DNA from: Azotobacter salinestris
GTDB taxonomy: Bacteria > Pseudomonadota > Gammaproteobacteria > Pseudomonadales > Pseudomonadaceae
Length of the DNA: 64,000 bases
Assembly (NCBI RefSeq): GCF_009363155.1
Contig: NZ_CP045302.1
Span: 3,579,001-3,643,000, forward strand
Direction: 5' to 3'
Part shown: positions 18,065 to 30,927 of the stretch, piece by piece
How the letters are laid out: every line of letters starts with the position of its first letter
How positions within the stretch are numbered: position 1 is the first letter of the stretch
Program-made: the position numbers and the translations under genes
Notes under the pieces: model-generated
Databases searched by the model: none
Told to the model about the DNA's origin: nothing
The model's input: the letters and a program-made list of their open reading frames with translations, nothing else

Positions 18065-19093
18065 TCAGGCGGCGAGGTCGAGGACGATGCGCCCCTCGAT
18101 CTGCCCCTTGTGCATGCGCGCGAAGATGTCGTTGATGTTCTCCAGCGGCTCGCTGGCGACCGTGGCCCGGACCTTGCCCTGGCCGGCGAAGTCCAGCGCT
18201 TCCTGCAGGTCCAGACGGGTGCCGACGATGGAGCCGCGCACCGTGGTGCCGTTGAGCACCATGTCGAAGATCGACAGGCTGAACTCGCCGGGCGGCAGGC
18301 CGTTGAGGACCAGGGTGCCGCCACGGCGGGTCATGCCCAGGGCCTGGGAGAAGGCCTTCGGCGAGACGGCGGTGACCAGTACGCCGTGCATGCCGCCGAC
18401 CTCCTGGCAGAGGAAGGCCGCCGCATCCTGCTGGAGGGCGTTGACGGTGAGGGTGGCGCCGAGCCGCCGGGCCAGCTCCAGCTTGGCGTCGTCCACGTCC
18501 ACGGCGGCGACGTTGAGGCCCATGGCCCTGGCGTACTGCACGGCCATGTGGCCGAGGCCGCCGATGCCGGAGATCGCCACCCACTGGCCGGGACGGGTGT
18601 CGGTCATCTTCAGGCCCTTGTAGACGGTCACCCCGGCGCAGAGGATGGGCGCGATCTCGACGAAGTCGGCGTTGTCAGGCAGATGGCCGACGTACTCGGC
18701 ATCGGCCAGGGCGTATTCGGCGAAGCCGCCGTTCACCGAGTAACCGGTATTGGTCTGCGACAGGCAGAGGGTTTCCCAGCCGCCCAGGCAGTGTTCGCAG
18801 TGGCCGCAGCTGGAGTGCAGCCAGGGAATGCCGACCCGGTCGCCTTCCTTGATGTGGCTGACGCCGGCGCCCACGGCGACCACCTGGCCCACGCCTTCGT
18901 GGCCGGGAATGAAGGGGGGATTGGGTTTGACCGGCCAGTCGCCTTCGGCGGCGTGCAGGTCGGTGTGGCAGACGCCGCAGGCGGCGATCTTCACCAGCAG
19001 TTGTCCGGGGCCGGGCGTGGGCACCGGTACTTCGCGAATCTCCAGCGGCTTGCCGAACGCGGCGACAACGGCCGCTTTCATCGTCTTGGCCAT
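18065..19093 (-). CDS. adhA: Zinc-dependent alcohol dehydrogenase (AdhA/AdhP type)
   Basis: A 342-residue medium-chain dehydrogenase oxidising primary alcohols such as ethanol to aldehydes with NAD. Catalytic zinc ligands C42, H65-E66 (GHEGVGQ) and C152; structural zinc C96, C99, C102, C110. NAD-binding GIGGLGHMA is near 175. The overall length and sequence recall P. aeruginosa AdhA. It starts at 19093, 215 bp after the iron-ADH stop, with a strong terminator between, so it has its own transcript. It acts with the iron ADH and aldehyde dehydrogenase upstream. Confidence 0.93.
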   Translation of the reverse strand: MAKTMKAAVVAAFGKPLEIREVPVPTPGPGQLLVKIAACGVCHTDLHAAEGDWPVKPNPPFIPGHEGVGQVVAVGAGVSHIKEGDRVGIPWLHSSCGHCEHCLGGWETLCLSQTNTGYSVNGGFAEYALADAEYVGHLPDNADFVEIAPILCAGVTVYKGLKMTDTRPGQWVAISGIGGLGHMAVQYARAMGLNVAAVDVDDAKLELARRLGATLTVNALQQDAAAFLCQEVGGMHGVLVTAVSPKAFSQALGMTRRGGTLVLNGLPPGEFSLSIFDMVLNGTTVRGSIVGTRLDLQEALDFAGQGKVRATVASEPLENINDIFARMHKGQIEGRIVLDLAA

Positions 19094-19184
19094 GATGGTG
19101 GCCCTCGTGGAGCGGATGGATGACTCAATCAGTAAATGCCCGATCGGGTCGGCTCGCCAGGGCAGGGGACGAGGGGCGAAGAAA

Positions 19185-19236
19185 AGCGAAAAAGTTGCTC
19201 CCCGCCACCAGAGGGGTAGGTCATGGCGGGGAGCAC
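19185..19236 (-). terminator. Rho-independent terminator of the iron-ADH gene
   Basis: Perfect 11-bp stem (19197-19207 GCTCCCCGCCA with 19224-19234 TGGCGGGGAGC) and a 16-base loop. On the minus strand it is followed by TTTTT (19193-19189) and further T-rich sequence. It lies about 75 bases after the iron-ADH stop and separates it from adhA. Confidence 0.9.
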
Positions 19237-19308
19237 AGTGACGGTGAAGCCGGGAACGGGAGTCCGGGCCGGCCGGAGCGGGGCAGCCGGCCCGGGCGAT
19301 CCGCCGCC

Positions 19309-20457
19309 TTACAAGGCGCTGCGGAAGATTTCCTCGATCTGCTGCTGGTCGGCCGGGCGCGGGTTGGTCAGGCCGCAGGCGTCCTTCAGGGCGTTGGCGG
19401 CGAGGACCGGGATGTCGTCGGCCTTGGCGCCCAGCTCGGCGAGGCCGCCCGGGATGCCGATGTCCTTGGACAGGGTGCGGATCGCCGCGAGGGCGGCCTG
19501 GGCGCCCTGCTCGGCGCTCATGCCCTGGACGTCGACGCCCATGGACTTGGCGACGTCGCGCAGGCGATCCGGACAGACGCTGGCGTTGAAGCTTTCCACA
19601 TGCGGCAGCAGGACCGCGTTGCAGACGCCGTGGGGCAGATCGTAGAAGCCGCCGAGCTGGTGCGCCATGGCATGCACGTAGCCCAGCGAGGCGTTGTTGA
19701 AGGCCATGCCGGCGAGGAACTGGGCGTAGGCCATGTTCTCGCGGGCGGTCATGTCGCCGCCGTTGGCCACGGCGTTGCGCAGGTTGGCGGAGATCAGCTC
19801 GACGGCCTTCAGGGCGCAGGCGTCGGTGATCGGGGTGGCGGCGGTGGAGACGTAGGCCTCGACCGCATGGGTCAGCGCGTCCATGCCGGTGGCGGCGGTC
19901 AGGCCCTTGGGCATGGCGGCCATCAGCGAGGGGTCGTTGACCGACAGCAGCGGGGTGACATTGCGGTCGACGATGGCCATTTTCACGTGGCGGGTCTCGT
20001 CGGTGATGATGCAGAAGCGGGTCATCTCGCTGGCGGTGCCGGCGGTGGTGTTGATGGCGACCAGCGGCAGCTGCGGACGGGCCGAGCGGTCGACGCCCTC
20101 GTACTCGCTGATGTGCCCGCCGTTGGCGGCGCACAGGGCGATGCCCTTGGCGCAGTCGTGGGGCGAGCCGCCGCCCAGGGAGATGACGAAGTCGCAGCCG
20201 CTGCTCTTGAGCAGGGTCAGACCGTTTTCGACGTTGCTGACGGTGGGGTTCGGCTTGGCACCGTCGTAGAGGACGGAAGCGATATCCTGCTGGGCCAGCA
20301 ACTGGGAAACCCTGTCGGCCACGCCGGCTTTCGCCAAGCCGGCATCGGTGACGATCAGCGCCTTGCGAAAGCCGTGGTTCTTGATCGCGCCCATGGCCTC
20401 ATCGAGGCTGCCGATGCCCATCATGTTCACTGCAGGGATGAAGAAGGTGCTGCTCAT
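19309..20457 (-). CDS. Iron-containing alcohol dehydrogenase
   Basis: A 382-residue group III alcohol dehydrogenase (YiaY/AdhB/ErcA-like). NAD-binding [14 protein letters not shown] is near 95-108, [12 protein letters not shown] near 137, and the iron-binding region [13 protein letters not shown] plus [19 protein letters not shown] supplies the Asp and His ligands. It probably oxidises ethanol or another short alcohol. It lies 212 bp downstream of the aldehyde dehydrogenase on the same strand, after a hairpin, and before a strong terminator. Substrate is inferred from context. Confidence 0.9.
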   Translation of the reverse strand: MSSTFFIPAVNMMGIGSLDEAMGAIKNHGFRKALIVTDAGLAKAGVADRVSQLLAQQDIASVLYDGAKPNPTVSNVENGLTLLKSSGCDFVISLGGGSPHDCAKGIALCAANGGHISEYEGVDRSARPQLPLVAINTTAGTASEMTRFCIITDETRHVKMAIVDRNVTPLLSVNDPSLMAAMPKGLTAATGMDALTHAVEAYVSTAATPITDACALKAVELISANLRNAVANGGDMTARENMAYAQFLAGMAFNNASLGYVHAMAHQLGGFYDLPHGVCNAVLLPHVESFNASVCPDRLRDVAKSMGVDVQGMSAEQGAQAALAAIRTLSKDIGIPGGLAELGAKADDIPVLAANALKDACGLTNPRPADQQQIEEIFRSAL

Positions 20458-20636
20458 GAGGATTTCCTCTCTGTTGTTGTCTTGTTTTTAAGGCGACCTT
20501 GCACACCAGGCGGCCGCGCCGGACCGTCCCGATGCCCGCGCGGGTCGCGCACGCGGGCACTGGCGGGGAGGTGCGGCCATCGGCCAGGTTTTACCGTGAT
20601 TCGGGCGAGGGTTCGCCCTGACCGTCTCGATTCGGT

Positions 20637-20661
20637 CCCGGCCCCTGTGGCAGGGGCCGGG
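20637..20661 (-). terminator. Strong GC hairpin after the aldehyde dehydrogenase gene
   Basis: Perfect 11-bp stem (20637-20647 CCCGGCCCCTG with 20651-20661) and a three-base loop, starting nine bases after the aldehyde dehydrogenase stop. There is no T-run on the minus side, so it may be a weak terminator or an mRNA-stabilising hairpin that uncouples the aldehyde dehydrogenase from the iron-ADH gene. Confidence 0.6.
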
Positions 20662-20669
20662 GTCGTGTA

Positions 20670-22190
<1,521 letters not shown>

Positions 22191-22263
22191 GGAGGATTCT
22201 CCTGATTCTTGTGGTTCTTGGATTTTCTGGGGAGTGCGCAAGAGCACGTCTGCGAATGATTAA

Positions 22264-22279
22264 AGCAGGAGGTGTGCCA
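22264..22279 (-). promoter_or_regulatory. Sigma-54 (-24/-12) promoter of exaC
   Basis: Minus strand TGGCACACCTCCTGCT: GG at the -24 element and GC at the -12 element with the required spacing, matching TGGCAC-N5-TTGC at all but one base of the core. Predicted start of transcription is near 22252, about 60 bases before the exaC ATG. The divergent activator carries a sigma-54 contact motif, which supports the call. Confidence 0.75.
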
Positions 22280-22344
22280 AGGTGCCGCAACCCCAATGCC
22301 TGTGCGGATTTGCCGCGGTTGGCCGGGTTTGTGTCGGAGCTTTC

Positions 22345-22425
22345 TGTGACAGGGCTGAAACAGGGGCGTGACACTTTGTCCCATAAGCTTGACAGTGACG
22401 CCCGAGGTCGGACGTGACGCCATTG
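22345..22425. promoter_or_regulatory. Candidate activator-binding region upstream of the sigma-54 promoter
   Basis: Between about 65 and 160 bp upstream of the promoter lie an inverted repeat GGGCGT (22364-22369) / ACGCCC (22398-22403), an inner TGTC/GACA dyad (22377-22380 / 22391-22394) and two direct copies of GTGACGCC (from 22396 and 22414). This is the usual distance for enhancer sites of NtrC-type activators. Which copies bind is unknown. Confidence 0.4.
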
Positions 22426-22462
22426 CAAAGCCGCCCCGGCTGGACGATGCTGTGCGGTCAAC

Positions 22463-22743
22463 AGGGGGTGTTGACGTTTTGGCGTAGGCCGCGACGGAGG
22501 CCCGTTTGGCGCAGAACAAGGAACGAGGAGCGAAGTTTGGTCGTTCCAAATGAACGACGAGCGACGCCGTGCTGCGCCAAACGGACCCCGTCCCTGCGGG
22601 TGGGGCCGCCGAGGCTGCGCGTCAAATGCCGCCATGCGGCGTTGCGGGTCTTGGCAAGGGAATGACCATTGCCGGCGACCCGCGCCTTGCCTGGCGGCAT
22701 TTGACGCGGCAACGCGGCTCACGCCACAACGTCAACACCCCCT
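22463..22743. repeat. 281-bp nested palindromic element (MITE-like or structured RNA)
   Basis: Terminal inverted repeats of 31 bp (22463-22493 and 22713-22743, 28 of 31 matching) enclose two further hairpins. Hairpin A: 22502-22514 with 22572-22584, 13 bp perfect, extendable to 16 bp with one mismatch, and inside it GGAACGA/TCGTTCC (22520-22526 / 22541-22547). Hairpin B: 22618-22633 with 22693-22708, 16 bp perfect, with inner stems 22644-22650/22677-22683 and 22653-22657/22669-22673. The whole can fold as a cloverleaf. No transposase frame and no obvious target duplication were seen. It lies in the leader of the activator gene. Confidence 0.85.
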
Positions 22744-22778
22744 ACGGGAGCTGCCCGCCGATCAACGCGGAGACAACA

Positions 22779-24704
<1,926 letters not shown>

Positions 24705-24795
24705 GGCGGGCCATGTCCCAGCGCCCGGCCGCCTGCTGCGGCGCCGGGCGCTGTGCTAACCTGCCGCGCATCGCTTTCCAGGCCAGGATTCATAC

Positions 24796-26148
24796 ATGCA
24801 CATCCACATACTCGGCATCTGCGGCACTTTCATGGGCTCGCTGGCGGTTCTGGCGAAGGAGCTGGGGCATCGCGTCACCGGCTCCGACGCCAACGTCTAT
24901 CCGCCCATGAGCACCCAGCTGGAGGCCCAGGGTATCGAGCTCATGCAGGGCTATGCGGCCGGGCATCTGCAGCCCGCGCCGGACCTGGTGGTGATCGGCA
25001 ATGCCCTGTCGCGCGGCAACCCGGCGGTCGAATACGTGCTGAACCAGGGCCTGCCCTACGTCTCCGGCCCGCAGTGGCTGGCCGACCATGTGCTGCAGGG
25101 CCGCTGGGTGCTGGCGGTGGCCGGCACCCACGGCAAGACCACCACCACCAGCATGCTGGCCTGGGTGCTGGAGCACGCCGGCATGAGCCCGGGCTTTCTG
25201 ATCGGCGGGGTGCCGCAGAACTTCGGCGTCTCGGCGCGCCTGGGCGGCACGCCGTTCTTCGTGGTCGAGGCCGACGAGTACGACAGCGCCTTCTTCGACA
25301 AGCGTTCGAAGTTCGTCCACTACCGGCCGCGGACCGCGATCCTCAACAACCTGGAGTTCGACCACGCGGACATCTTCCCGGATCTGGCGGCCATCGAGCG
25401 GCAGTTCCACCACCTGGTGCGGACCATCCCCAGCCAGGGGCTGATCATCCACCCGACCACCGAGCAGGCCATCGAGCGGGTGCTGGCCATGGGCCGCTGG
25501 ACGTCGGTGCAGACCACCGGGGAGGGCGGCCAGTGGCAGGCACGCCTCCTGGCCGAGGACGGCTCGCGCTTCGAGGTGCTGTTCGAGGGCGCGCTGCAAG
25601 GCGTGGTCGACTGGGAGCTGACCGGCCGGCACAACGTCGCCAACGCCCTGGCCGCCCTGGCCGCAGCGCGCCATGTGGGCGTGCTGGCGGAGCAGGGCAT
25701 CGCCGCGCTGGCAAGCTTCCGTAGCGTGAAGCGGCGCATGGAGAAGGTCGCCGAAGTGAAGGGCGTGACCCTCTACGACGACTTCGCCCACCACCCGACG
25801 GCCATCGCCACCACTCTCGACGGCCTGCGCAAGCGGGTCGGCGAGGCGCCGATCATCGCGGTGATCGAGCCGCGCTCCAACTCCATGAAGCTCGGCGCCC
25901 ACCGCGACGGCCTGCCCGACTCGGTGGCCCAGGCCGACCAGGTGGTCTGGTATGCGCCGCCGAACCTCGGCTGGGACCTGGCGGCCACCGCCGCCGCCTG
26001 CCCGGTGCCGGCAGTGGTCTGCGACTCGCTGGAGGCGATCATCGCGCGGGTCGCGAGCCAGGCGGCGCCCGGCACCCAGGTGGTGATCATGAGCAACGGC
26101 GGTTTCGGCGGCCTGCACGGCAAGCTGGCCAAGGCCCTGGAGAGCTGA
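24796..26148 (+). CDS. mpl: UDP-N-acetylmuramate:L-alanyl-gamma-D-glutamyl-meso-diaminopimelate ligase
   Basis: A 450-residue Mur-type ligase that recycles murein tripeptide by joining it to UDP-MurNAc. N-terminal [26 protein letters not shown] is the UDP-binding fold; ATP loop [12 protein letters not shown] is near 111; then [31 protein letters not shown], and [14 protein letters not shown] in the C-terminal domain. Together these separate Mpl from MurC. It is followed two bases later by ubiX, so the two are cotranscribed. Confidence 0.96.
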   Translation: MHIHILGICGTFMGSLAVLAKELGHRVTGSDANVYPPMSTQLEAQGIELMQGYAAGHLQPAPDLVVIGNALSRGNPAVEYVLNQGLPYVSGPQWLADHVLQGRWVLAVAGTHGKTTTTSMLAWVLEHAGMSPGFLIGGVPQNFGVSARLGGTPFFVVEADEYDSAFFDKRSKFVHYRPRTAILNNLEFDHADIFPDLAAIERQFHHLVRTIPSQGLIIHPTTEQAIERVLAMGRWTSVQTTGEGGQWQARLLAEDGSRFEVLFEGALQGVVDWELTGRHNVANALAALAAARHVGVLAEQGIAALASFRSVKRRMEKVAEVKGVTLYDDFAHHPTAIATTLDGLRKRVGEAPIIAVIEPRSNSMKLGAHRDGLPDSVAQADQVVWYAPPNLGWDLAATAAACPVPAVVCDSLEAIIARVASQAAPGTQVVIMSNGGFGGLHGKLAKALES

Positions 26149-26150
26149 AC

Positions 26151-26783
26151 ATGGCCGGACCGCAACGCATCACCCTGGCGATGACCGGCGCCTCCGGCGC
26201 CCAGTACGGCCTGCGCCTGCTCGACTGCCTGGTACAGGAGGAGCGCGAGGTGCACTTCCTGATCTCCAAGGCCGCGCAGCTGGTGATCGCCACCGAGACC
26301 GACGTCACCCTGCCGGCCAAGCCGCAGGCGATGCAGGCCTTCCTCAGCGAATACACCGGCGCGGCGCCGGGACAGATCCGTGTGTTCGGCCAGGAGGACT
26401 GGATGGCGCCACCGGCCTCCGGCTCCAGCGCGCCGAGCGCCATGGTGGTGGTGCCGTGCTCCACCGGCAGCCTGTCGGCGATCGCCAGCGGCGCCTGCAA
26501 CAACCTGATCGAGCGTGCCGCCGACGTCGCCCTCAAGGAGCGCCGCCAACTGATCCTGGTGCCGCGCGAGGCGCCATACTCGACCATCCACCTGGAGAAC
26601 ATGCTCAAGCTGTCGAACCTCGGCGCGATCATCCTGCCGGCCTCGCCGGGCTTCTACCATCAGCCGCAGAGCCTCGACGACCTGGTCGACTTCGTGGTGG
26701 CGCGCATCCTCAACCTGCTGGAGATTCCGCAGGACATGCTGCCGCGCTGGGGCGAGCATCATGTGGCGAGCAGCGAAGCGTGA
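26151..26783 (+). CDS. ubiX: Flavin prenyltransferase UbiX
   Basis: A 210-residue enzyme that prenylates FMN to make the cofactor of the UbiD decarboxylase in ubiquinone synthesis. Motifs: [15 protein letters not shown] at the N-terminus, [31 protein letters not shown] in two blocks, and [19 protein letters not shown]. The gene starts two bases after mpl and overlaps the following lipoprotein gene by 23 bases. Confidence 0.96.
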   Translation: MAGPQRITLAMTGASGAQYGLRLLDCLVQEEREVHFLISKAAQLVIATETDVTLPAKPQAMQAFLSEYTGAAPGQIRVFGQEDWMAPPASGSSAPSAMVVVPCSTGSLSAIASGACNNLIERAADVALKERRQLILVPREAPYSTIHLENMLKLSNLGAIILPASPGFYHQPQSLDDLVDFVVARILNLLEIPQDMLPRWGEHHVASSEA

Positions 26784-27069
26784 GGGAAGCCGCGGCCTGC
26801 TGCTGCTGGCCGCGTTCGCGCTGACCGGCTGCGCCACCTTCCGCACCCTGAACGCCGCCAAGCCGGATGCGCCGCTGATCTACTCCGGCACCCGCCTGGA
26901 CTGGTACGCGATCCACGGTGGCTGCTGCCCGCTCGACCGCTTCGGCGCCGAGCCGCCGCGCTATCCCGCCCTCGACCTGCCTGCCAGCGCCCTGCTCGAC
27001 ACCCTGTTCCTGCCCTTCACCCTGGCTGCCGAGCTGGGGGTGGCGCTGAGCGTGTCCGGCGGCCTCTGA
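26761..27069 (+). CDS. YceK/YidQ-family lipoprotein
   Basis: A 102-residue lipoprotein with lipobox LTGC (Cys24) after a basic, hydrophobic leader ([14 protein letters not shown]). The body has [15 protein letters not shown] and ends with the block [15 protein letters not shown], both typical of YceK/YidQ (DUF1375) proteins of unknown role. It overlaps the 3' end of ubiX by 23 bases, so it is probably the last gene of the mpl-ubiX transcript. It is convergent with the diguanylate cyclase gene. Confidence 0.8.
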   Translation: MWRAAKREGSRGLLLLAAFALTGCATFRTLNAAKPDAPLIYSGTRLDWYAIHGGCCPLDRFGAEPPRYPALDLPASALLDTLFLPFTLAAELGVALSVSGGL

Positions 27070-27083
27070 GCCGCACTGGCCGT

Positions 27084-28646
27084 TCAATCCACCACCACCC
27101 GGTCGCGGCCACCGTGCTTGGCCCGGTAGAGCGCCGCATCGGTGCGCTTCAGCACTTCCTCGACGCTGGCGGCCGTGTCCGGCCAGTGTGCCACGCCGGC
27201 CGAGACGGTGACGCTCGGACAGTCGTCGCAGCAGGTCGCGCCCATCCTGGCCCGGACTCGCTCGGCAACCTGGCGGGCAGCCTCCAGGCTGGCGCCCGGC
27301 AGGAGCATGAGGAATTCCTCGCCGCCGCTGCGGCAGAGCAGGTCGCTGGCGCGCGAGCAGTCGCGCATCTGCTGGGCGAGGTGTTGCAGCACGCGATCGC
27401 CGAACTCGTGCCCGTGGTTGTCGTTGACCTGCTTGAAGTGGTCGATGTCGAGGGCGATGATTGCGAAGGGCTGCCGTTGCTGCTGCCACCGTTCCACCTG
27501 GGCTTGCAGGCAGCGACGGTTGCTCAGGCCGGTCAGCGGATCGGTGAGACTTTCCTGGCTGAGCTTGCCGAGGCGTTGATGGAGCAGCGCCAGGCTGGCG
27601 AGTATGGCGCGCTTGAGCTGGTCGGCCTCGAAGTACCAGGCATGGAGGCGTCGTACCTGTTCCGGCGCTTCCTCGGTATCCCAGTGCTGGGCGCTTCTGG
27701 CCAGTTGCCGGAGCGGCCGTGAGATCAGGTGCGACAGCCACCAGATACCGCCCAGCGACAACAGCAGCATCGGCAGGGACAGGCGCAGGATGTTCAGCAT
27801 CAGGCCGTCGAGTTCCCCCAGGGCGAGCTCCAGGGGCCGCTGGGCGACGATGCCCCAGCCGCTCGCCGTCACCGGCGCGAAGCCGGCGAGCATCTCGATG
27901 CCGCGGGAGTTGGTCAGCGCCTGGCTGCCGCCCTCGCCGCGGACCAGCCGCTCGACTACCGGATTGCCGACAGCGGTTTCGCCGACCCTCGCCAGGTCCT
28001 GGTGGTAGATCAGTCGGCGATTGCGGTCGACCACGTAGAGATAGGAGCCATCCTGATAGAAGTGCTCGCCGAGCAGGCTGTGCAGGATGTTCTCGTGCTG
28101 CAGGTAGATGCTGCCGCCGATATAGCCCTGGTAGCTGCCGTCGTCGGCGAAGATCGGCTGCGAGATGAATACCACCAGTCTGTTTTTGGCACTGACGTAG
28201 GGGGCGCTGATCAGCGGACGGCGCTTTTCCAGCGCCTCGCGCGCGCCTGCGCTGTCGAGCATCTGGCCGAGCAGGCCGAGGCTCTCGGGCGAGGCGGCCA
28301 GCACCTTGCCGTCGTGGCGGACCACGAAGGCCGAATTGAAATGGCGGTTCTGGTAGATCAGGCGCTCGGTCTCGTCGGCCATGCGTTCCGGCTGATCCAT
28401 CCGGCCCTTCAGCTGGTCGGCGCTGTAGGCCAGCTCCTGATGCATGGTGCCGAGCAGCTTCTCAGCGCTCAGGCGCAGCTTGGCGGCGTAGACGCGGTTG
28501 GCCTCCAGGGTATGGCGGATCAGCAGGTCGCGCTGGGTCTGGTAGCTGGCGTAGAAGCTGCTGAAGAAGCTGAACACGGCGACCGCCAGGCTGAGCAGGA
28601 GAATCAGGCGGCGGAGGTCGAGCCGGGTGTGGATCTGCATGGGCAT
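27084..28646 (-). CDS. Membrane diguanylate cyclase with dCache sensor
   Basis: About 520 residues: membrane segment near the N-terminus (LILLLSLAVAVFSFF), long periplasmic dCache-like sensor (about 40-280, with FVVRHDGKVLAASPESL and YLYVVDRNRRLIYHQD), second membrane segment (LPMLLLSLGGIWWL), linker, and a C-terminal GGDEF domain with SGGEEF (active form) preceded by ALDIDHFKQVNDNHGHEFGD. It makes c-di-GMP. Start is uncertain: a TTG at 28655, ATG at 28646 and ATG at 28640 are all in frame with no clear ribosome site; I chose 28646. It is divergent from the ftsH-like gene. Confidence 0.85.
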   Translation of the reverse strand: MPMQIHTRLDLRRLILLLSLAVAVFSFFSSFYASYQTQRDLLIRHTLEANRVYAAKLRLSAEKLLGTMHQELAYSADQLKGRMDQPERMADETERLIYQNRHFNSAFVVRHDGKVLAASPESLGLLGQMLDSAGAREALEKRRPLISAPYVSAKNRLVVFISQPIFADDGSYQGYIGGSIYLQHENILHSLLGEHFYQDGSYLYVVDRNRRLIYHQDLARVGETAVGNPVVERLVRGEGGSQALTNSRGIEMLAGFAPVTASGWGIVAQRPLELALGELDGLMLNILRLSLPMLLLSLGGIWWLSHLISRPLRQLARSAQHWDTEEAPEQVRRLHAWYFEADQLKRAILASLALLHQRLGKLSQESLTDPLTGLSNRRCLQAQVERWQQQRQPFAIIALDIDHFKQVNDNHGHEFGDRVLQHLAQQMRDCSRASDLLCRSGGEEFLMLLPGASLEAARQVAERVRARMGATCCDDCPSVTVSAGVAHWPDTAASVEEVLKRTDAALYRAKHGGRDRVVVD

Positions 28647-28882
28647 GTCTGGCAAGGGCAGGCCGTTCCCCTTCCATGCGGGTCTGGCATCGCTTCCCGT
28701 AAGGGGGAGGGCGTCGTGGGGTCCGTGCCACGCCGTCGTCGAGATAGCATAAGGCTATTCTCGATCCGGGCCGATAATGCAAAGGTCAGAAAAGCTGTCC
28801 GACTTGCCTGCTTTCCGCCCGCTGCGCAGATAATGCACGAGCGAGGCTTGCGGGAAGCGGGCGGATATCCATCGGAGGCATA

Positions 28883-30733
28883 GTGAAACAACAGGCGCAG
28901 TTTCATATCGGCTACTGGTTTCTCGCCGTGCTGGGGTTCGTGTTCATCCAGAGTCTGCTCACCGAGCAGCAGCAGGTGGCGCAGATTCCCTACAGCGAGT
29001 TCGAGCAGCACCTGAGGGAGGGGCGGGTCGAGGAGTTGGCGGTCACCGACCAGCAGATCCAGGGCACGCTCAAGGAGCCGCTGCCCGGCGGCCAGACCCG
29101 CTTCGTCGCCATCCGCATCGAGCCCCAGCTGGCCGAGCACCTGCAGCAGTTCCCGGTGCGCTATGCCGGCAAGATCGAGAGCACACTGCTGCGCGACCTG
29201 CTGTCCTGGACCCTGCCGGCGCTGATCTTCTTCAGCCTCTGGCTGTTCCTGCTCAAGCGCATCGGTGGCGGCCTCGGCGGCGGCATGATGCAGATCGGCA
29301 AGAGCAAGGCGAAGGTCTATGTCGAGACCGACATGAAGGTGACCTTCGCCGACGTGGCCGGGGTCGACGAGGCCAAGGACGAGCTCAAGGAGATCGTCGA
29401 CTTCCTCAAGGACCCGCAGACCTACGGCCGCCTCGGCGGGCGCATGCCCAAGGGCGTGCTGCTGGTCGGCCCGCCGGGCACCGGCAAGACCCTGCTGGCG
29501 CGAGCGGTGGCCGGCGAAGCGAAGGTGCCGTTCTTCTCCATCTCCGGCTCCGAGTTCGTCGAGATGTTCGTCGGCGTCGGCGCCGCACGGGTCCGCGACC
29601 TGTTCGAGCAGGCCCGGGCGCAGGCGCCGGCGATCATCTTCATCGACGAGCTGGATGCCCTCGGCCGGGCCCGCGGCGTCGGCCCGCTGGGCGGCGGCCA
29701 CGACGAGAAGGAACAGACCCTCAACCAGCTGCTGGTCGAGCTGGACGGCTTCGACACCTCCACCGGACTGGTCCTGCTGGCTGCCACCAACCGCCCGGAA
29801 ATCCTCGACCCGGCGCTGCTGCGCGCCGGCCGCTTCGACCGTCAGGTGCTGGTCGATCGTCCGGACAAGACCGGGCGGGTGCAGATCCTCCAGGTGCATC
29901 TGAAGAGGGCGCGGCTGGCGACCGACGTCGACCCGCAGCAGATCGCCGCGCTGACTCCCGGCTTCACCGGCGCCGATCTGGCCAACCTGGTCAACGAGGC
30001 GGCCTTGCTCGCCACCCGCCGGCATGCCGAGGCGGTGACCATGGACGACTTCACCGCAGCCGTGGAGCGCATCGTCGCCGGCCTGGAAAAGCGCAACCGC
30101 CTGCTCAATCCGAAGGAGCGCGAGATCGTCGCCCACCACGAGATGGGCCATGCGCTGATCGCCATGGCCCTGCCGGGGATGGACCCGGTGCACAAGGTGT
30201 CGATCATCCCGCGCGGCATGGGCGCACTCGGCTACACCATCCAGCGGCCCACCGAGGACCGCTTCCTGATGACCCGCGAGGAGCTGGAGAACAAGATGGC
30301 CGTGCTGCTCGGCGGCCGTGCGGCCGAGTGGGTCATCTACTCCCACTTCTCCACCGGTGCCGCCGACGACCTGGCCAAGGTCACCGACATCGCCCGCGCC
30401 ATGGTCACCCGCTACGGCATGTCGGAGCGACTCGGCCACGTCACCCTGGAGCGCGAGCAGCGCAGCTTCCTGGGCGTCGAGCAGGCCTACGGCCTGCCAG
30501 CCCGCCATGAGTATGGCGAGACCACGGCGACCGCCATCGACGCCGAGGTGCAGGCGATCGTCGATCGCGCCTTCCAGCGTACCGTGGCCCTGCTGGAAGA
30601 GCGTCGGGCGCTGCTCGAGCACAGTGCCCGGCGCCTGCTCGAGGAGGAGACCCTCGACGCCGAACAGCTGGCCGAGCTGGTCGGAACCGCGCAGGGTAGT
30701 CCCGTGGAATCATCCGGAGCGACATCATCATGA
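28883..30733 (+). CDS. ftsH: FtsH-type ATP-dependent zinc metalloprotease, probable second copy
   Basis: A 616-residue membrane protease: two N-terminal membrane segments (about 9-26 and 112-128) around a short periplasmic domain, AAA+ domain with Walker A GPPGTGKT and Walker [14 protein letters not shown] ([22 protein letters not shown]), and the zinc motif HEMGH with the downstream Asp region. The usual residue in the middle is Ala, but HEXGH is satisfied. It lacks the neighbours (rlmE, folP, glmM) of the main ftsH, and its short C-terminus also suggests an accessory FtsH. GTG start with GGAGG four bases upstream. Confidence 0.9.
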   Translation: MKQQAQFHIGYWFLAVLGFVFIQSLLTEQQQVAQIPYSEFEQHLREGRVEELAVTDQQIQGTLKEPLPGGQTRFVAIRIEPQLAEHLQQFPVRYAGKIESTLLRDLLSWTLPALIFFSLWLFLLKRIGGGLGGGMMQIGKSKAKVYVETDMKVTFADVAGVDEAKDELKEIVDFLKDPQTYGRLGGRMPKGVLLVGPPGTGKTLLARAVAGEAKVPFFSISGSEFVEMFVGVGAARVRDLFEQARAQAPAIIFIDELDALGRARGVGPLGGGHDEKEQTLNQLLVELDGFDTSTGLVLLAATNRPEILDPALLRAGRFDRQVLVDRPDKTGRVQILQVHLKRARLATDVDPQQIAALTPGFTGADLANLVNEAALLATRRHAEAVTMDDFTAAVERIVAGLEKRNRLLNPKEREIVAHHEMGHALIAMALPGMDPVHKVSIIPRGMGALGYTIQRPTEDRFLMTREELENKMAVLLGGRAAEWVIYSHFSTGAADDLAKVTDIARAMVTRYGMSERLGHVTLEREQRSFLGVEQAYGLPARHEYGETTATAIDAEVQAIVDRAFQRTVALLEERRALLEHSARRLLEEETLDAEQLAELVGTAQGSPVESSGATSS

Positions 30734-30927
30734 GCGAACGACAGAAAGGCGACGATCCCATTCCGCTGCCGCCCGAGCCGCCTTTCGAGGGCGAGTGCTG
30801 CGAAGGCGGCTGTGGCGAGGCCTGTGTCTGGGAAAAGTACAACGAGGCCCGGGCCGAGTACGCCCGGGCGCTGACCGACTGGCAGGCCCGCCATGCCCGC
30901 GAGCCGGAGGGGCAGGAGGCGTTCTAG
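30730..30927 (+). CDS. Cys-rich oxidoreductase-like mini-protein
   Basis: A 65-residue acidic protein resembling the 'oxidoreductase-like, N-terminal' family (PF09791): a Pro-rich start, then [20 protein letters not shown] with four cysteines (CC-x3-C-x3-C) and a short helix. Such cysteines could bind metal. It overlaps the ftsH stop by four bases (ATGA), so synthesis is coupled to FtsH. Its own stop codon overlaps that of the convergent gene by two bases. Function unknown. Confidence 0.75.
   Translation: MSERQKGDDPIPLPPEPPFEGECCEGGCGEACVWEKYNEARAEYARALTDWQARHAREPEGQEAF

Larger units (their letters stand above)
22191..22778. other. 588-bp divergent intergenic region between exaC and its activator
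   Basis: No coding sequence seen. Left to right it holds the exaC leader and ribosome site, a sigma-54 promoter reading left (22264-22279), a stretch with repeated TGAC/GTGACGCC words and dyads (22345-22425) that could bind the activator, and a 281-bp nested palindromic element (22463-22743). After it come 35 bp with the activator's ribosome site. Confidence 0.8.

Noticed and set aside
28740-28840. Two GATAATGCA words before the ftsH-like gene as paired promoters
   Set aside because: They look like -10 elements, but no -35 stands at a proper distance, so I could not support a promoter call.
30121-30160. HEMGH in the FtsH copy as a damaged zinc site
   Set aside because: The motif rule is HEXGH; Met in the variable place keeps both His and the Glu.
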